Assembly (NCBI GenBank): GCA_947034895.1
Contig: OX344764.1
Coordinates: 73,761,348-73,825,347, forward strand
Direction of reading: 5' to 3'
DNA length: 64,000 nt
From: Rhytidiadelphus loreus
Lineage: Eukaryota; Streptophyta; Bryopsida; Hypnales; Hylocomiaceae
The notes under the pieces: model-generated
What the model was told of the DNA's origin: nothing
The model's database searches: none
What the model saw: only the letters and a program-made list of their open reading frames with translations
Translations under genes and position numbers: made by a program
Part shown: positions 1 through 12,429 of the stretch, piece after piece
Layout: every line of letters starts with the position of its first letter
Numbering within the stretch: position 1 is the stretch's first letter

Positions 1-305
1 CCGGCCAGTTTTATCACACAAAAGACATGCAAGGAAGATAGAAACTTTTCCCTCTTACAGAATGTGGGAAACATCAACTTCTTTTCCTCATTGCATGTAT
101 GTGTAAGTGGGAAAATGATGGTAAAGTACGTCAAAGTAGGAATCTATATAAGTTTTTCCATGAGGAAACCTTTTTATTCAAAAAGCAGTTTGTATCAAGT
201 TTTACCTTCAGGGAATTGATTTGTAGTTTTCAATTTCTATAGGTACCAAAAGAATTTGAAAAGGTAAATGGTTTACAATGTGGTAAATTAAGTTAAGTTC
301 ACTAC

Positions 306-419
306 CAAGTAAACAACACGAGAATCCCAAAACGAATAGGCCACAAGGATTCGCCTCAAAGCAACTCGCCCGTTAGTCGAATCAATCCAGAGAACTGTTG
401 GAAAAGTGCGTCCCAAATC
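306..419 (-). CDS. Internal exon of a TBC-domain (Rab GTPase-activating) gene, partial
   Basis: On the minus strand an AG acceptor at 420-421 and a GT donor at 304-305 bound a 114-nt, 38-codon, phase-0 exon. It begins DLGRTFP, contains ALRRILVAYSF and ends DSRVVYL. This resembles the plant TBC stretch that carries the arginine finger of the IxxDxxRT motif and ends just before the YxQ glutamine finger; the Q would start the next exon, outside the window. TBC proteins stimulate GTP hydrolysis by Rab proteins in membrane traffic. The D and R are present. Only one exon is seen, so a degenerate fragment is possible. No upstream exon was found, so the remaining window could lie inside an intron of this gene, which is inference. 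Confidence 0.5.
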
Positions 420-1034
420 CTGGATCCACAAAAAATGCAAAATTTAAATCAAACAAAGCTGGCAAAGCACCAAGTGTATAAACTAATCATAGTGAGGATA
501 GCTCTATCTCACTAAAGAAAGACTCTGTCACTCTGATAGTAAAATTGGATAACATAGCTGAACTTAAAAAAATTATTTGGCACTTTTCCAGATTTCCATC
601 TAAAACCTCACATCTATACCTAGTTTATAGAGCATTGTGCTCTTCAATGTCACAATTTGGACCCAAAACGTAGAAACATCCCTCAATTATCACAAAACAT
701 AATTGCAAAACATTATAGGCGTAAAATATTGCTATAAAGAAGAATACTAAACAATTAACTAGAAAGAACTTACTCGCAGTTTGGGGTGGGAATTCAGCCA
801 AGGTTACCCTCACCAAAGCAAATTTCTGGAAGGACCTGCACACCCTATGATTGCTATTAAAGACTTGCCTTACACATGTTAAAGGAATATTAGTTGAAGA
901 GCACAAGTATAAAACCCTACTATCAATCTCATACTGGAACAATAGATATCAAGCCAAACAAACTCAATAAAAACAAGCAAAAAACACTAAATTAATCAAC
1001 CAAAAATAAGGGGAATTTTACAAACCATGAATTC
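420..1034. other. Non-coding or intronic stretch between the TBC exon and the Tnp2-like gene
   Basis: AT-rich sequence. The only open frame is 105 codons on the minus strand (625-942). It has a splice-donor-like site after AEFPPQT but no recognisable domain and a hydrophobic tail typical of translated AT-rich DNA. I do not call a gene. Confidence 0.4.
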
Positions 1035-2352
1035 TCAAACTATGTAGTGCTCTGCATCCCGAAGCCAGTAATCTCGTAAGCCATAAGCAATACTATATGC
1101 TTGTCCAATATGTACTGGACATTGAATTTTCATGAACTTGCATACAAGCTTCTCCAGAGGACGAATACAGGTGTAAGAATATGGAAACATGCGGTTGTTA
1201 AGTACAAGATTCATCCCAGTAATTTCGTCAACCTTGTCCACAAGCCTCCCATCAACCTCATCTTGCAAATGCAAATAGTAAATTGCAGAGAAAAAAACCC
1301 GAATTTCTCCACCAAACTCATGGCTGAAAAATTTCTTGATATTTGCCTTATATGGTGTTGCATCTGTAGCATCTCTTTCAACTACAACATCACAGTCGGG
1401 TCTGTACAGTTGCCTCTCCAACAAAACACACTTCACGTCTTTCATGAAAGGACTAAATTCATGCGAATTTGAGTCTCCAAGGATCCCATTGATCTTCAAA
1501 TACTCCAATACATATTTATGAAAGGCCACAGGCATTTTTTCTGGTTTGGTATCCTTTCGTCGAATCAAAATCCCTTTCAACGCAACCATCCTTGTGCAAG
1601 CATTTGGATTAATATTTTGCAAAAGGTCCCATATGTCGTATGCCTTACCAATAGTAGATACTTCAATGACACATTTTGAATGCCACAAATTGCAATAGAC
1701 ATCATCTGTCTCATCACGAAAAATGCCCTCTGGAACAACCAAGTGCTTGTGCACGAATAACATATTTCTTTGGTCCCCTGAAAGTCCATCTCCATCAATG
1801 CAAAGCTGCTTCCTAACAGTGGTGAAAATCTCCCGCGAATAATATTGTATGTATGACACTTCCATTGCCTTGTTGTTGGTAGAAATCTTATGAAATTTTG
1901 AAACCAACCTTTCATATGAATAACACCAGTAAATCTCACTAGGTCCAAAACGCATAATATCGTCAAGAATATGACCTGCACCTGCATATGAAAAGGAATT
2001 TCATTAATAATCAAAGCTCTTAGTCAAATATAATAAGCATTTAAAAATTCTAAATTACAATTGAATGCAAGGAAACTCACCAGCTACATGCTCTAAAGGG
2101 GCTCCATTTGGCTCATCCAATTCTTCAGATAGCACCCTCCAAGAATGGAACATTCCTCTAACCACCTTAATGTCTCGTGCCGACCAACCATGAATCCTTG
2201 TATGATTGAAGAAGTAGTGACTAATGTCTACCAAAAGAAGTCCCAATTGTTGTCTTTGAAATGAGATCCAACCATGAACTGCATTGAGAACATGTGGAAG
2301 AACCCATTGGACAAAGAGTTGATTCTCTTCGGCCATGTATGTTGGGTGCAAA
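1035..2352 (-). pseudogene. C-terminal part of a Tnp2/DUF4218-like transposase gene, cut by the CACTA insertion
   Basis: Two exons on the minus strand, 2352-2081 and 1981-1035, are separated by a 99-bp GT-AG intron (1982-2080); the splice joins HVAG to AGHILDDIMRFG in frame. Downstream lie the W-Y-ERL and NNK-E segments that characterise the C-terminal domain of Tnp2-superfamily transposases, and a later FPYSYTCIRP segment. The 5' part is at 56363-56655: joining the two sides with one AAA copy gives a continuous frame (NPLD then HPTYMAEENQ). This gene was the insertion target and is itself part of an older transposon. It ends at a stop at 1035. Transposase identity is by family resemblance; the exact superfamily is uncertain. 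Confidence 0.75.
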
Positions 2353-2383
2353 CACTACAAGAAAGTTGGGAAATATGTGACTG
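2353..2383 (+). repeat. CACTA left terminal inverted repeat
   Basis: Begins CACTACAAGAAA and continues to GTGACTG. About 27 of 31 positions match the inverted right terminus. Confidence 0.92.
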
Positions 2384-3345
2384 GCACATATGACTACGCG
2401 ACAGTCGTATTCGAGTTGCGCGACTAGTATACGACTGCAGGCCTTGCAGTCATATTAGTTGAGTCGTATAGTAGTCACGGGCGCTATTCCATTAGCACCA
2501 TCCAACAGAGGGCAGATGGAGGACGGATGATAGAAGCGATGATACATCCATTGGCCGTCAGTGAGGTGGACAAGGGCGTGTGCCCGACACACACCGTTTT
2601 CACGTAGATGTGGCAGGTGCTCATTCGCCGTAGTCAACCGGAGTGCCAGTCACGGCGCAGTCACTTTCTAGTCATGGTACGGATTTGAAGGGCCAATTGG
2701 CTTTTGACACGTGTCATGGTACGGAGGGTCATTAATGAGGCGTTTGGGGGTCTGTAGGGGTGTTATATGGTGTCCTGGAAGTCAACCAGGAGTGCCTTCC
2801 TAGTCATTTTACAATCATAGGGAAGTCGCTTGGAAGTCATGAGGGCAACACCACGACTGATGGACGTGCCACATCATTGACTGCTGAAGTCGCGGTACAG
2901 TCACGTTGTAGTCACTGCGCTGTATTGTTTAAATCGTTGTGCAGTTTCGCGGCAATCATCTTACTATGGAGGATATAAGAGTGACTGCACACTGCTGAAC
3001 TGCACAGTACTGTTGCAGACAGCCAATACGGTTCCCATTCAAGCATACTAAGCAATTTCTACATGCATACTGTAACACTAACACAGACAAAGTACTAATA
3101 CGGAGGCCCTTAGCGCATTAGACATACCCAAAGCATCATACTCAGAATTCAAAATGGAACTTGAGGGAAATAGTCATTAGAAACATGCAACCAAAACTCC
3201 AAAAGTTGTGAATTGGAGGCTAGTTTATAAGACAATTGTTCTGCTCCTGTGAACATAGTCCACCACTATCTTCCAGGCTACATCACAATGTATACTAACT
3301 AGAGGTGCCTGCCTCCCTTGCCTGCGGGAGTAGAAAAAAGGGGCT
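2384..3345. repeat. CACTA left subterminal region rich in GTGACT/AGTCAC and GCGACT motifs
   Basis: Repeated short motifs in both orientations (AGTCAC, AGTCGT, GCGACTG) are dense to about 2950. In En/Spm elements such subterminal motifs bind TnpA. They stop before the 3' end of the tnpA-like gene at 3346. Small open frames here are not supported as genes. Confidence 0.7.
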
Positions 3346-3612
3346 TCATGTGACCAGCTTCAAGTTCTTTTCCCCCCACATTGCGTTGGCACCCTTGACG
3401 TCCTGAATCATATATTGATCTCCTTTTTCGTTGGGGAACATCAAAGAGACACCCTCCTGCAAAACAAGGCGCACGTCCACCCTCCACCACCCCCTTGGGA
3501 TATCTTGTCCGTGGAATTGGTGTTCACCCGGCACACCGCTGATGGTTCCCAACGCCACTTTCTGCTTCACGGCCCTCGGATTCATGAGAAATACTTCGTC
3601 CTCGACCTTGAA
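3346..3612 (-). CDS. tnpA-like gene, exon 5 (terminal; DUF8039-like domain)
   Basis: The acceptor TTTGCAG precedes 3612. The 267-nt exon (88 codons plus stop) starts FKVEDEVFLMN and includes VALGTISG, HGQDIPRGWWRVDV and a terminal MWGEKNLKLVT. A GT(I/V)-x-P-G/W-V-V domain after a Transposase_24 region is common in plant CACTA second-ORF proteins. The stop codon (TGA) is about 1 kb from the element's left end. All five exons would give a protein of about 745 residues after the exon 3 correction. Confidence 0.65.
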   Translation of the reverse strand, partial: FKVEDEVFLMNPRAVKQKVALGTISGVPGEHQFHGQDIPRGWWRVDVRLVLQEGVSLMFPNEKGDQYMIQDVKGANAMWGEKNLKLVT

Positions 3613-3759
3613 CTGCAAAGAAAACCACATTAGCAATTTTTTAGAGTCCTGACCCATGTAGAGCAAAATCCAGCATCATTTTGCAAACGCCCCCCCTTGA
3701 AAGTCACTGGCACGTTACTCACTAGCAACTACATTGTGACCAGGGTTGTTATACCGGAC

Positions 3760-3832
3760 GGGTCGGAGTGATCGGACGGGACGGACGGACGGGCGAACCG
3801 GACCGGACAAACGGACGGTCCGGACACTTCGG
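3760..3832. promoter_or_regulatory. GGACGG cluster at left end of hAT-1
   Basis: About nine GGAC(G/C)-type boxes in 70 bp directly inside the terminal repeat, mirrored at 10546-10600. Probable transposase-binding subterminal repeats by analogy with other hAT elements. Confidence 0.55.
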
Positions 3833-3904
3833 ACACCATTCATTTTTGAAGCTATGGAAATTTTCCAAGTGAAAAGTCGCTTCCAGCGTGGCTGTCCACG
3901 TTGG

Positions 3905-4275
3905 AATCAGGGCGTGGACTTCTGGTCAGGGCGTGGACTTCTGGTCAGGGCCGGGACTTCTGGTCAAGGCGGGGACTTCTGGTCAGGGCGGGGACTTCTA
4001 GTCAGGGCGGGGACGTAGGGGCGGGGACTTCTAGTCAAGGCGGGGACTTCTGGTCAGGGCGAGGACTTCTGGTCAGGGCGGGGACTTCTGGTCAGGGCGA
4101 GGACTTCTGGTCAGGGCGGGGACTTCTGGTCAGGGCGGGGACTTCTGGTCAGGGCGGGGACTTCTTGTCAGGGCGGGGACGTAGGGGCAGGGACTTCTTG
4201 TCAGGGCGCGGACGTAGGGGCGGGGACTTCTTGTCAGGGCGGGGACATAGGGGCGGGGACTTCTTGTTAGGGCAC
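3905..4275 (+). repeat. 19-bp minisatellite in hAT-1
   Basis: Tandem copies of GGACTTCTGGTCAGGGCGG with point variants, about 17 units, several modified by an inserted GGGGACGTAGG-type block. Open frames through it on both strands come from the repeat and are not genes. Confidence 0.85.
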
Positions 4276-5827
4276 GGACATGAAGGAGGACAACAAAGGG
4301 GGGTTGAACTTCGGCTTCACATTTGAAATTGGCATGGGATTCCTCCTTCCTATGGAGAGGGGGAAACCATTAATGTAGTCAGCCTTTAATTTGAGCTTGG
4401 GGAATATTAACAAGTCAATGGCTGCATGAAGAGGTCCAACTACTTTTTTAGTTCAAAGACAATTCATGGAAGGATGTGGCTCCTTTCTTGTGCCTCACTT
4501 GGCCTTCTTGGCTTCCCCAAGGACTTGAGAACTAGTTCCCACCTATAAAAAAGTAGATTTCAGAAAGTGAAAATTAACTTGTACACTTGCCCAAAAAAAA
4601 ATGAATTGGATGCTAGAAGTTTTTGGATTTCTAATGGATGACAAGGTACACATTTAAAAAAATTCAAGTTGAAAGATGCATTTTTTAGTTCTCCAAATAG
4701 AAACTAAAAGGGTTTAGAGCTCAAAAAACAAATCAAACACAAGTTATATTTTGTAGACTTCTAATTCGATGGGTTTATTTTTGGTAATAGGGGCTACAAG
4801 GGTTTGGAATTCACATCATTAATGTATTACAATGTATTCAAATGTAGTTGAAGGGTTTATTTTTGAAAATAGAAGCTACAAGGATTTGGAAAGGAAACAA
4901 AATGCAAGTAGTTTGGAAGTAAGTTCAAAGCTTTAGTCTTGTTACTAGATGCTACAAGGGTTTGGATTTCAAATCAAATAGAAGTTATGTTTTGTTTAGT
5001 TATAGTTGAAGACTTGAAGGCTTTATGGTGTTGGTAAATTGTTGCTGCAAGTATTTAAAATTCAAATCAAATACAAGTTAAATGTTATGTACTTGTAGTT
5101 CAAGGGCTTCAAGTTGGAAGTACAGGTTATAAGGGTTTGGAAATCCCTTCAAAAACAAGTTTATAATGCCGCGGAGGTCCCACTCTAAACTTTGGTATGA
5201 ATTTAGTCATGAGATTCTTCCTTCCCATAAAGGAAGGAGAACCAATTAATGTAGTCAACCCTTAATTTGAGCACGGGGAATATCTTCAAGTCAATGGCTA
5301 CATTAAGAGGTCCAACCACTTTTTGAGTTCAAAGACAACGTATTGAAGCACGTCACTCCCTTCTTGAGGCCGGACTTCAATTTCTTGCCTTCATCAAGCA
5401 CTTGAGAAGTAGGACCCATGTAAAGTTGGAAACCAAAAAAAAATTAGAAAATGAAATTGAACTTCCAAACAAGAAGGACAAAATTTGTATGAAAAAAATC
5501 CCAAAGGGTTTGGAGTCCTAATGAAAGTCAAGGTACATATTTTTTTTAATTCGAGTTCAAGGGTTTATATTTTATTCTTCTAAAGAAAAGGTATTTGTGA
5601 TTTTGGATTTGAAGTTTACAAATCAAGCCATTACCAATGTATACTTCTCAAGGTTTTGGTTTAAGTCTTTGTTTTTTCAATACGAAGCTACAAGGTTTCA
5701 GATTTAAATCAAATACAAATTATAATGCTTTAAAATATGCTTGAAGGGTTTTTTTCCGGAAAAAAAGGCTACAAGGATTTAGGTCTTGAAGACTTTAACA
5801 ACAAATTCTTGTAATGGGAAAAATAAA

Positions 5828-6340
5828 AGGGGTGGGTATTGAAATGAAATACTAGTTAAGTAATTTTTTAATTCAAGGGCAATGGTTTATTTTGCATATG
5901 GGGATAGCAAAGCAATTTGGGTCTTTGGGAATGAAATGAAGCATTACCCAAATTGTTTATGATTTCAAATATTCAATCATTAGACATCACCCTTTAATTT
6001 GTGTAATGGGATCCTAAAACTCTAAACTCTAAAGTCTAGGACTTAGGAGGGGTGGGTATTGAAATGAAATACTAGTTAAGTGGTTTTTTAATTCAAGGGC
6101 AATGGTTTATTTTGCGTATGGGATAGCAAAGCGGTTTGGGTCTTTGGGAATGAAATGAAGCATTACCCAAATTGTTTACGATTTCAAATATTCAATCATT
6201 GGACTCCACCCTTTAATTTGTGTAATGGGATCCTAGAACTCTAAACTCTAAAGTCTAGGACTTAGGAGGGGTGGGTATTGAAATGAAATACTAGTTAAGT
6301 GATTTTTTAATTCATGGTCAACAATTTATTTAATTATTTT
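5828..6340 (+). repeat. About 220-bp direct repeat in hAT-1
   Basis: The block starting GGGGTGGGTATTGAAATG recurs at about 5829, 6049 and 6266; the third copy is partial. The first two copies differ at few positions, so the duplication is recent. Confidence 0.8.
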
Positions 6341-6465
6341 GGTCATGGAATCTTCAAACCCTTGGAGGGAGTTCAAAATTGGCTTGGAGGGAGTTCAAAA
6401 TTGGCTTGGAGGGAGTTGAAGGAGGGAGTTGAAGACTTGCTTTAAAATTGGAATTTTGAGTGGAC

Positions 6466-6612
6466 GTCCGCGCCCTGACGAGACGTCCACACCCTGTCTA
6501 GACGTCCACGCCCCTGTCCACACGTCCACGCCCATGTCCACACGTCCACGCCCCTGTCCACACGTCCACGCCCATGTCCACACGTCCACGCCCATGTCCA
6601 CACGTCTGCGCC
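6466..6612 (+). repeat. 20-bp minisatellite in hAT-1
   Basis: About seven tandem copies of CACGTCCACGCCCATGTCCA with few variants. The open frames across it are periodic Cys/His/Pro repeats and not genes. Confidence 0.85.
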
Positions 6613-7259
6613 CTGACCCTTGGAGGAAAAAATATGGAAGAATTCCATCTACCAACGATGGGGGGGAGTGAAATTGACCTTCAAATTTGAAATTGGCATG
6701 GGATTCTTCCTTCCCATGGAGAGAGGGAAAGTGGAAAACCAATTAATGTAGTTAGCCATTAATTTGAGCCCGGGGAATATCTTGAAGTCAATGGTTGTAT
6801 TAAGAGGTCCAACCACTTTTTGAGTTGAAAGACAATTCATGGAAGGATGTGTCTCCTTTCATGTGTCGCCTTGTCCTTCTTCGCTTCTCCAAGGACTTGA
6901 GAAATAGTCCCCACACCCAAAAAATGAGATTTCTAGAAAATTAAAACTAACTTGCACACTTTCAAGAAAACAAATATAATTAAATGCTAGAAGTTTTTGG
7001 ATTCGTAACGGAAAACAAGGTACACATTTTTTTAAATTCAAGTTGAAGACTTAAAGGATGAATTTTAGAGTTCTCCAAATAGAAACTAAAAGGGTTTGGA
7101 GTTCCCTAAAAAAATGAAACACAAGTTATATTTTGTAGAGTTCTAATACTTCTCAATTATTTTTGATAATTTGATCTACAAGGGTTTTGAATTCACATCA
7201 TTAATGTATTACAATGTATTCAAATGTAGTTTAAGGGTTATTTTTGAAAATAGAGGCTA

Positions 7260-10200
7260 CAAGGATTTGGAAAGGAAACAAAGTTTTGAAACTCGGGGGG
7301 ATCACTCCTTGTAATTTAAGGTATACACCTGAGTTAAGAGGGTATTTTATGTGGGGCTATCCTACCTTAATTATTGCATTTAAGATGACCGTATTTTTAC
7401 ATAAAAAGCTAAAAAGGGCATATTTCCAATACCCTATAGTTTTTATAAATTCATTCATGCAAGTTTTGAAATAGATCTATCTTACATATAAAATTTAAAT
7501 GACCAATTTCCTCCCACCCCCACCCTTCTTCACAAATTTTCTCTTCCATCTACTGCAACTATGTATGGGGTAGACATTGTGAAATTAACAATAATCAATT
7601 GAATTCAAGTGGCAATTTTTAACCCATAAAGGCCAATTGTCCATTGAATGAACAATTGAAACTTTGGGTAGGTCCCTATGAAGTCAATTTTGGTCAAATG
7701 TTCATAAAATTTTGACACAAGATGTGAACATGTATCTTCTTAGTGGAAATATAATTTCTTTCTGCTCTAAATTTTTTTGGTAGCCCTTGCAATTTGAGCA
7801 TCTTTGGGGCGTCTTTTGCAAAAAATCTCATCAACTATTGAAATTTGGCATTTATGTTACTAATAAAATATGGCATACAATTATCAAAAGTAATTTAGTT
7901 CTCAAATCACATTCTCAAAGGAGTCAAACTTTATTAGCTATGTTAGGGTGGCTTCAAGAAAAATAACCTTTTCTTCTAACCTCAAGCCCTATTATCTTGC
8001 AATATGTGAAGTCAAAGTTTTTGAAAATTTTCCCAAATATTCTAAATATTTGTCTCTAATTTTTAACCATTTGGATTCCAAATTAAAAAATATCTCATTG
8101 CACAAGAAATCATCAAAAAAAGACTAGTGTATTGCCAATGCATTTAACCTCTTTGCATTGCAAGTTGATTCAGATTTTTTATGAGTGAATCCAACATCAT
8201 ATATTTATGAATAGTCAAAATCCTCATTTTTGTGTAGACCAAATATTTTACTCTAAGAGGGCTTGAAGTTTGTTGATCCTAGTTTGCAAGAATGAAAATA
8301 AAGATTTTTTTTCTCACTTCAAACATTATAATCTTTCAATCCACATGGTCAAATGGGCTGAAATTGTTTCTACACGTTGTTATAACTACATAATACACTT
8401 TTATACAATTGGATTTTTTTCAAATAATTTTTTATTTTAGACAATGCATCAAAATTAGCAATTTTGGATTCTTCCTCTTCCAAAACACCCTCTAGTCTTT
8501 AGGGGTTAATAACATTGAACACTTTAGAATTCCTAATGAAACTATTCCATGAAAATCTCATTCAATATGAGTGTGATTAACACATAAGGTAGTTACACCC
8601 ATAACCGTCAAATTAAGCAATTCAACATAGTTGGAGGCACTTTTTTCTAGAAAAAATATTTTTTTAGTATTAGCAACTGAAAATCATGAATTTAAAAAAA
8701 AAATTAGAATTTTTGGATAAGGCATCTAATTTCTGTGAATTTTCAAAGTAGAACTCACTAAGGCACCCTAAACCACACTCTACTAAAGTTGCCTTGATTG
8801 TAGTTCCAAAATCTAAAAAAATTAGAGCCTACCAACCACAATTAAGAATTGGCACGGTTTCAAAGTACATTTGGAGACACTTTAAGGGAACTCTACTATC
8901 GAAGTATGGGTATACTAATGGTTATGGGCGTTGCTACCTTATGGCTTCAAAGCTTAGAGTTAAATGAACTATTAATTCTATCTTCATATTGTACAATTTT
9001 TAGTTTGTTGAACCCACTAAGGTAAATCTTCCTATTCATACAATGTGACAATTTTTCCACTTTTAGTTGATGTCTTACATTTACATTTAGTTTGTTTTTA
9101 TATATACACTACAAGTACCATGGCACAATTTTAGTGGACCGCCTTTCATCATAGATTTTCTTGAATATGTCCATTTTATCACCTATATGAAATTATTTGT
9201 CTACATCTATACTCATCATATTATGAAAAATTTGCATGACTTCTATTTGTCAAGGCTAACTTATTAATAAAAATTCCTATTATATGATGTTTTTACATAC
9301 CCTAATTTATATATATTAGAGTGTGTAGCATTTCATGAACCTTATAGTAGCTCTACAAATTATATAAAATTTGCCCCCTTTGAATTAAATGAACCCTATC
9401 TTTTAACTCACGTAGTTTTCTAAAAACCGTAAGTGTTCCCCCCGGGAATGGAACTCTTGAGTACTAATTTTAATTTATATACCTCATCATTCTCATGTGC
9501 GTTGTTGTACATCCTAGTGATTCTACCACAGTACCACTTCATATGCATATAAATATATAATGAACTCCCATTTCTACTCTCAAATGCAAAACATGATGAT
9601 ACATTATTGTTTAGATACATGATGACATGATGACACATTTTTGCTTAGAAGAGCATCAAGCATGTGTATTTCACGGTTGCTACAAATTTCATACATAAAG
9701 ATACGGACATATGGTGAAAATCTTGTAATATGCAATTTGGTCTTTCTTCCATCATGACAATTGTAATATTGTATGACTTCTGTGAATTTATGAATGTGTA
9801 GTAAACAAAGTAGCAAACAACTAATTATGTTTGAATTGATTTTCTAGAGTTTGATATACACAAAAAGCTTAGAATCATTCCGTTTTGATCAATGAGTCAA
9901 AAATTATGAGGATTTTCTGTTTGCGGGCAGTTTTGGATTTCCTGCTCTAAAATAAACTTTGACATCCTTTATCTTATCCAATTTTCAATATTTTTGGACA
10001 AAAATAAAATTATAGGATGTACATACATTATTACAACATTTCGACCATTGGAATTGTAAATTTTCAATTCCATATTTAAATTGTAAATAATTTAGTATTT
10101 TTAATCATTCTCTAGTACTACCTACTTACTATTTTTTTTCCTATATGTTGTACTATTCCAAATGATCTGAAATTTTTCAAGCATGTGGCCAACTTGTCTA

Positions 10201-10545
10201 GGAAAACAAATCCAAAGAAGCACCACCATTTAGGTCATTTTTTCATAGAAATGTGAGCTTGTGAAGTGCAGCTGCCCTGCTTTTCGCAGGGTCAAAAAAA
10301 TGATTTTAGTTAATTTCAAATTTTGAATGCTTATATCTTGCAATCCACCTGGTGGAAATGTCTGAAATTTTTACCACAAGTTTTTGATACTATATAATAC
10401 AACATCCTACGGTTAGATATGTCAAAAAAGTTTTTAATCAAAATTTTGGTAGTTGTACTAGAAATGACAGTTTTAGAGAGTTTTTGGTGAAAACATAGTG
10501 ACGGTCCTTTAAGCGTTAAAAAAAGTCAACTTTAGTGTTGACCAC
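7260..10545. other. AT-rich interior of hAT-1, no gene seen
   Basis: About 3.3 kb of AT-rich sequence with only short open frames and no recognisable motif. It ends at the right-hand GGACGG boxes. Confidence 0.6.
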
Positions 10546-10734
10546 ATCGGACGGGCGAGACCTCTATCGGACGGGCAAACCGGACGTCCGTCCGGTATGA
10601 CAACCTTGATTGTGACTCGCTACTTCAACCCAAAACTGCCGCACAACTGGCGCGTGACTTCAATTTCACTCAGACAATAAAAAAAACAAGAGAATCGGGA
10701 AGGCAGCCATGCTTTTTGGAGTGCTGGAGCTTAC

Positions 10735-10800
10735 CTTCTTTGGGTTGGCGTCCTTGTTCGCCACAGTCTTCACCCTCGTCGACGGCTTCTGCGTTCTGAC
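10735..10800 (-). CDS. tnpA-like gene, exon 4
   Basis: A 66-nt, 22-codon exon with an AG acceptor (TGTGTGTGCAG) and a GTAAGC donor. It encodes a basic stretch beginning VRTQKPSTRVKT. It is phase 0 on both sides and fits between exons 3 and 5. The intron that follows contains hAT-1. Confidence 0.6.
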
Positions 10801-10929
10801 CTGCACACACACACTAAACCCATCAAACATAAAACAAAGGGGCATGTGAGAGAGAGCACCTTCAAAATCTGGACACGAAGCCTCTCCTTGTTTGACATGC
10901 AATGAATAATGTCTTAGGGGGGCTATTAC

Positions 10930-11872
10930 CTTGCTTGGAGACTTTGCCGGCTTCTTCCCTTTCTTCTGCAAGGGATCCGGCCGTACTAACGGTACAGATT
11001 CCTCCACGTTGGATTCCACAACTTCATCACAAACTGTGGGCAGATCCGAGACAGCAGGAGGCAACGTTGGGACTTGTTGCGGCAGGTTTGCTGATTTTGG
11101 CTTTCCATCGTCCTCAGCGGTTGCCTCTTCCTCCTTAGCGGCGGCATTTTCCTCTTGCACCCCCACATTTCCCTTTGTAGCTGCCAAGTTCAACTCATCA
11201 ACATGGATTCCTTGGATCACAATAGTGGGTGATGCCTCGGTGGGAAGGCTAATTGCTGCGTCTACGATAGGATCGGCGCTTGCGTCTTGGGGAGGCTTCT
11301 CCACCTCCGTTGCAGCATCTGCGGCTGCGGCCACTTCTATACCCTCCGCAATGTCAAAGGCATATGCGGATCCATTGTTGACTCCCCGGGACCATGACTT
11401 CAGTTGTGGCGGGTGCCGGTTTAGCCGGCGGGCTTTTCCGTCCCTCCACTTTCCAGTGCAAAGGAATTGCCGCACCGTGCGTGGATGGCGGGTCCTTGAC
11501 GGATATTTCAGAGTCAGAAGAAAGCGTCACTTCCGCATGAGTGGCCGTGACAGTTGCAGGATTCAACGCTTTAGGCAGTGCACATGCGCAGGTTGCTGAG
11601 GCACCTTTTTGCAGCACTGAGGCAGCTCCGACAGGTACACCATCTGTAATGTTCTGAAGCACCCCTGCAGCGTGAAACCCTTGCTGACCACGGGATGATT
11701 GATGCTCTAGCGCGGAGTGAGTTATGGACGGGCTGCCGTCTTCCCCCTGTTTGGACTTCCACATGAACTCTTGAAACATGGACCTCATTTCTTCTATGGT
11801 TGCCATGATCTGCTCGAACTTCCCATGCACATTCTTCTTCAATGCATCAATTTGACATTGCAAACTAGACTC
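10930..11872 (-). pseudogene. tnpA-like gene, exon 3, with a 1-nt insertion
   Basis: The acceptor (GCGCAG) precedes 11872 and the donor (GTAATA) follows 10930. The exon starts ESSLQCQIDALKKN, a likely helical or coiled-coil segment, and continues as an Ala/Glu/Pro-rich low-complexity linker ending KSPSK. Its length is 943 nt, one more than a multiple of three. The frame changes once near 11385-11390 in a C/G run, from TTEVMVPG to VNNGSAYAF. Correcting one base would make it 314 codons in phase with both neighbours. The insertion is either real decay or an assembly error in the homopolymer. Confidence 0.65.
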
Positions 11873-12414
11873 CTGCGCAACTCCACCTTCAATATCAAAA
11901 TACACGGACCCCTAACAACATTGTCCCCGAATCACCAAGTGGAAGTGCCCTCGTAGTCGCGACAGAGTCACCAGTCACCATGCGATGACTCGTACGCGAC
12001 TGCACAACGACTTCTAAGCGATTGAATTATTACTTCATGGCGACTGAGACGCGACTTCATGGCGACTTTGGGATTAGTTCCCGGTGACTGTGATGTGACT
12101 TCACAACAACTTCTAAGCCATTGCGGGAATACTGCCCGGCAGTGCACCACTTGAATGGTTAAGGTCTACAAAGCATTGTGCATGGGACTGACTTACACAT
12201 TCCTCATAGCATGTATTCTTCTTGTTGTAGTTCACATTGACTAAATGCACCTAATATGTCTCAAGCTAACCAGAGTAAAGCAACTCATTCAGACTAAAAA
12301 AGCAGTGCATGGGGCAGATTTACACATAATACAGACACAGACATAACTCATACATAAATCAGACGTACCTTAAACAGAAGGAAGAATCACACTCAAACTC
12401 ACCCTCAGACTCAC
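11873..12414. other. tnpA intron, part left of hAT-2
   Basis: Native CACTA intron sequence. It contains CACTA-type boxes (AGTCGC, AGTCACC, GCGACTG, GTGACT) at about 11945-12130 and no coding exon. The matching right part of the intron is 33613-34388. Confidence 0.6.
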
Positions 12415-12429
12415 CCTCACATCAGGGTT

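Larger units (their letters stand above)
4300..7260. repeat. Three diverged copies of a module inside hAT-1
   Basis: Related blocks begin near 4325, 5200 and 6690, each with GGGATTC(C/T)TCCTTCC or a close variant, then TTAATGTAGT, then AGAGGTCCAAC, followed by AT-rich segments with recurring CTACAAGG and GGTTTGGA words. They look like duplications of one unit. No coding capacity. Confidence 0.75.
3741..10608. mobile_element. hAT-1: non-autonomous hAT transposon, 6,868 bp
   Basis: The left end is CAGGGTTGTTATACCGGAC and the right end, inverted, is CAAGGTTGTCATACCGGAC, followed by GG on both sides: about 19 of 21 match. The flanks are an exact 8-bp duplication, ATTGTGAC, at 3733-3740 and 10609-10616. 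GGACGG boxes are clustered just inside both ends. There is no transposase or other credible gene. It sits in the intron between exons 4 and 5 of the tnpA-like gene. The TIR start and subterminal boxes are shared with hAT-2, so it was probably mobilised by a related transposase. Confidence 0.92.

Noticed and set aside
3901..4326. 141-codon ORF rich in Gly/Arg
   Set aside because: It is translation of the 19-bp minisatellite; the repeat stays open in several frames.
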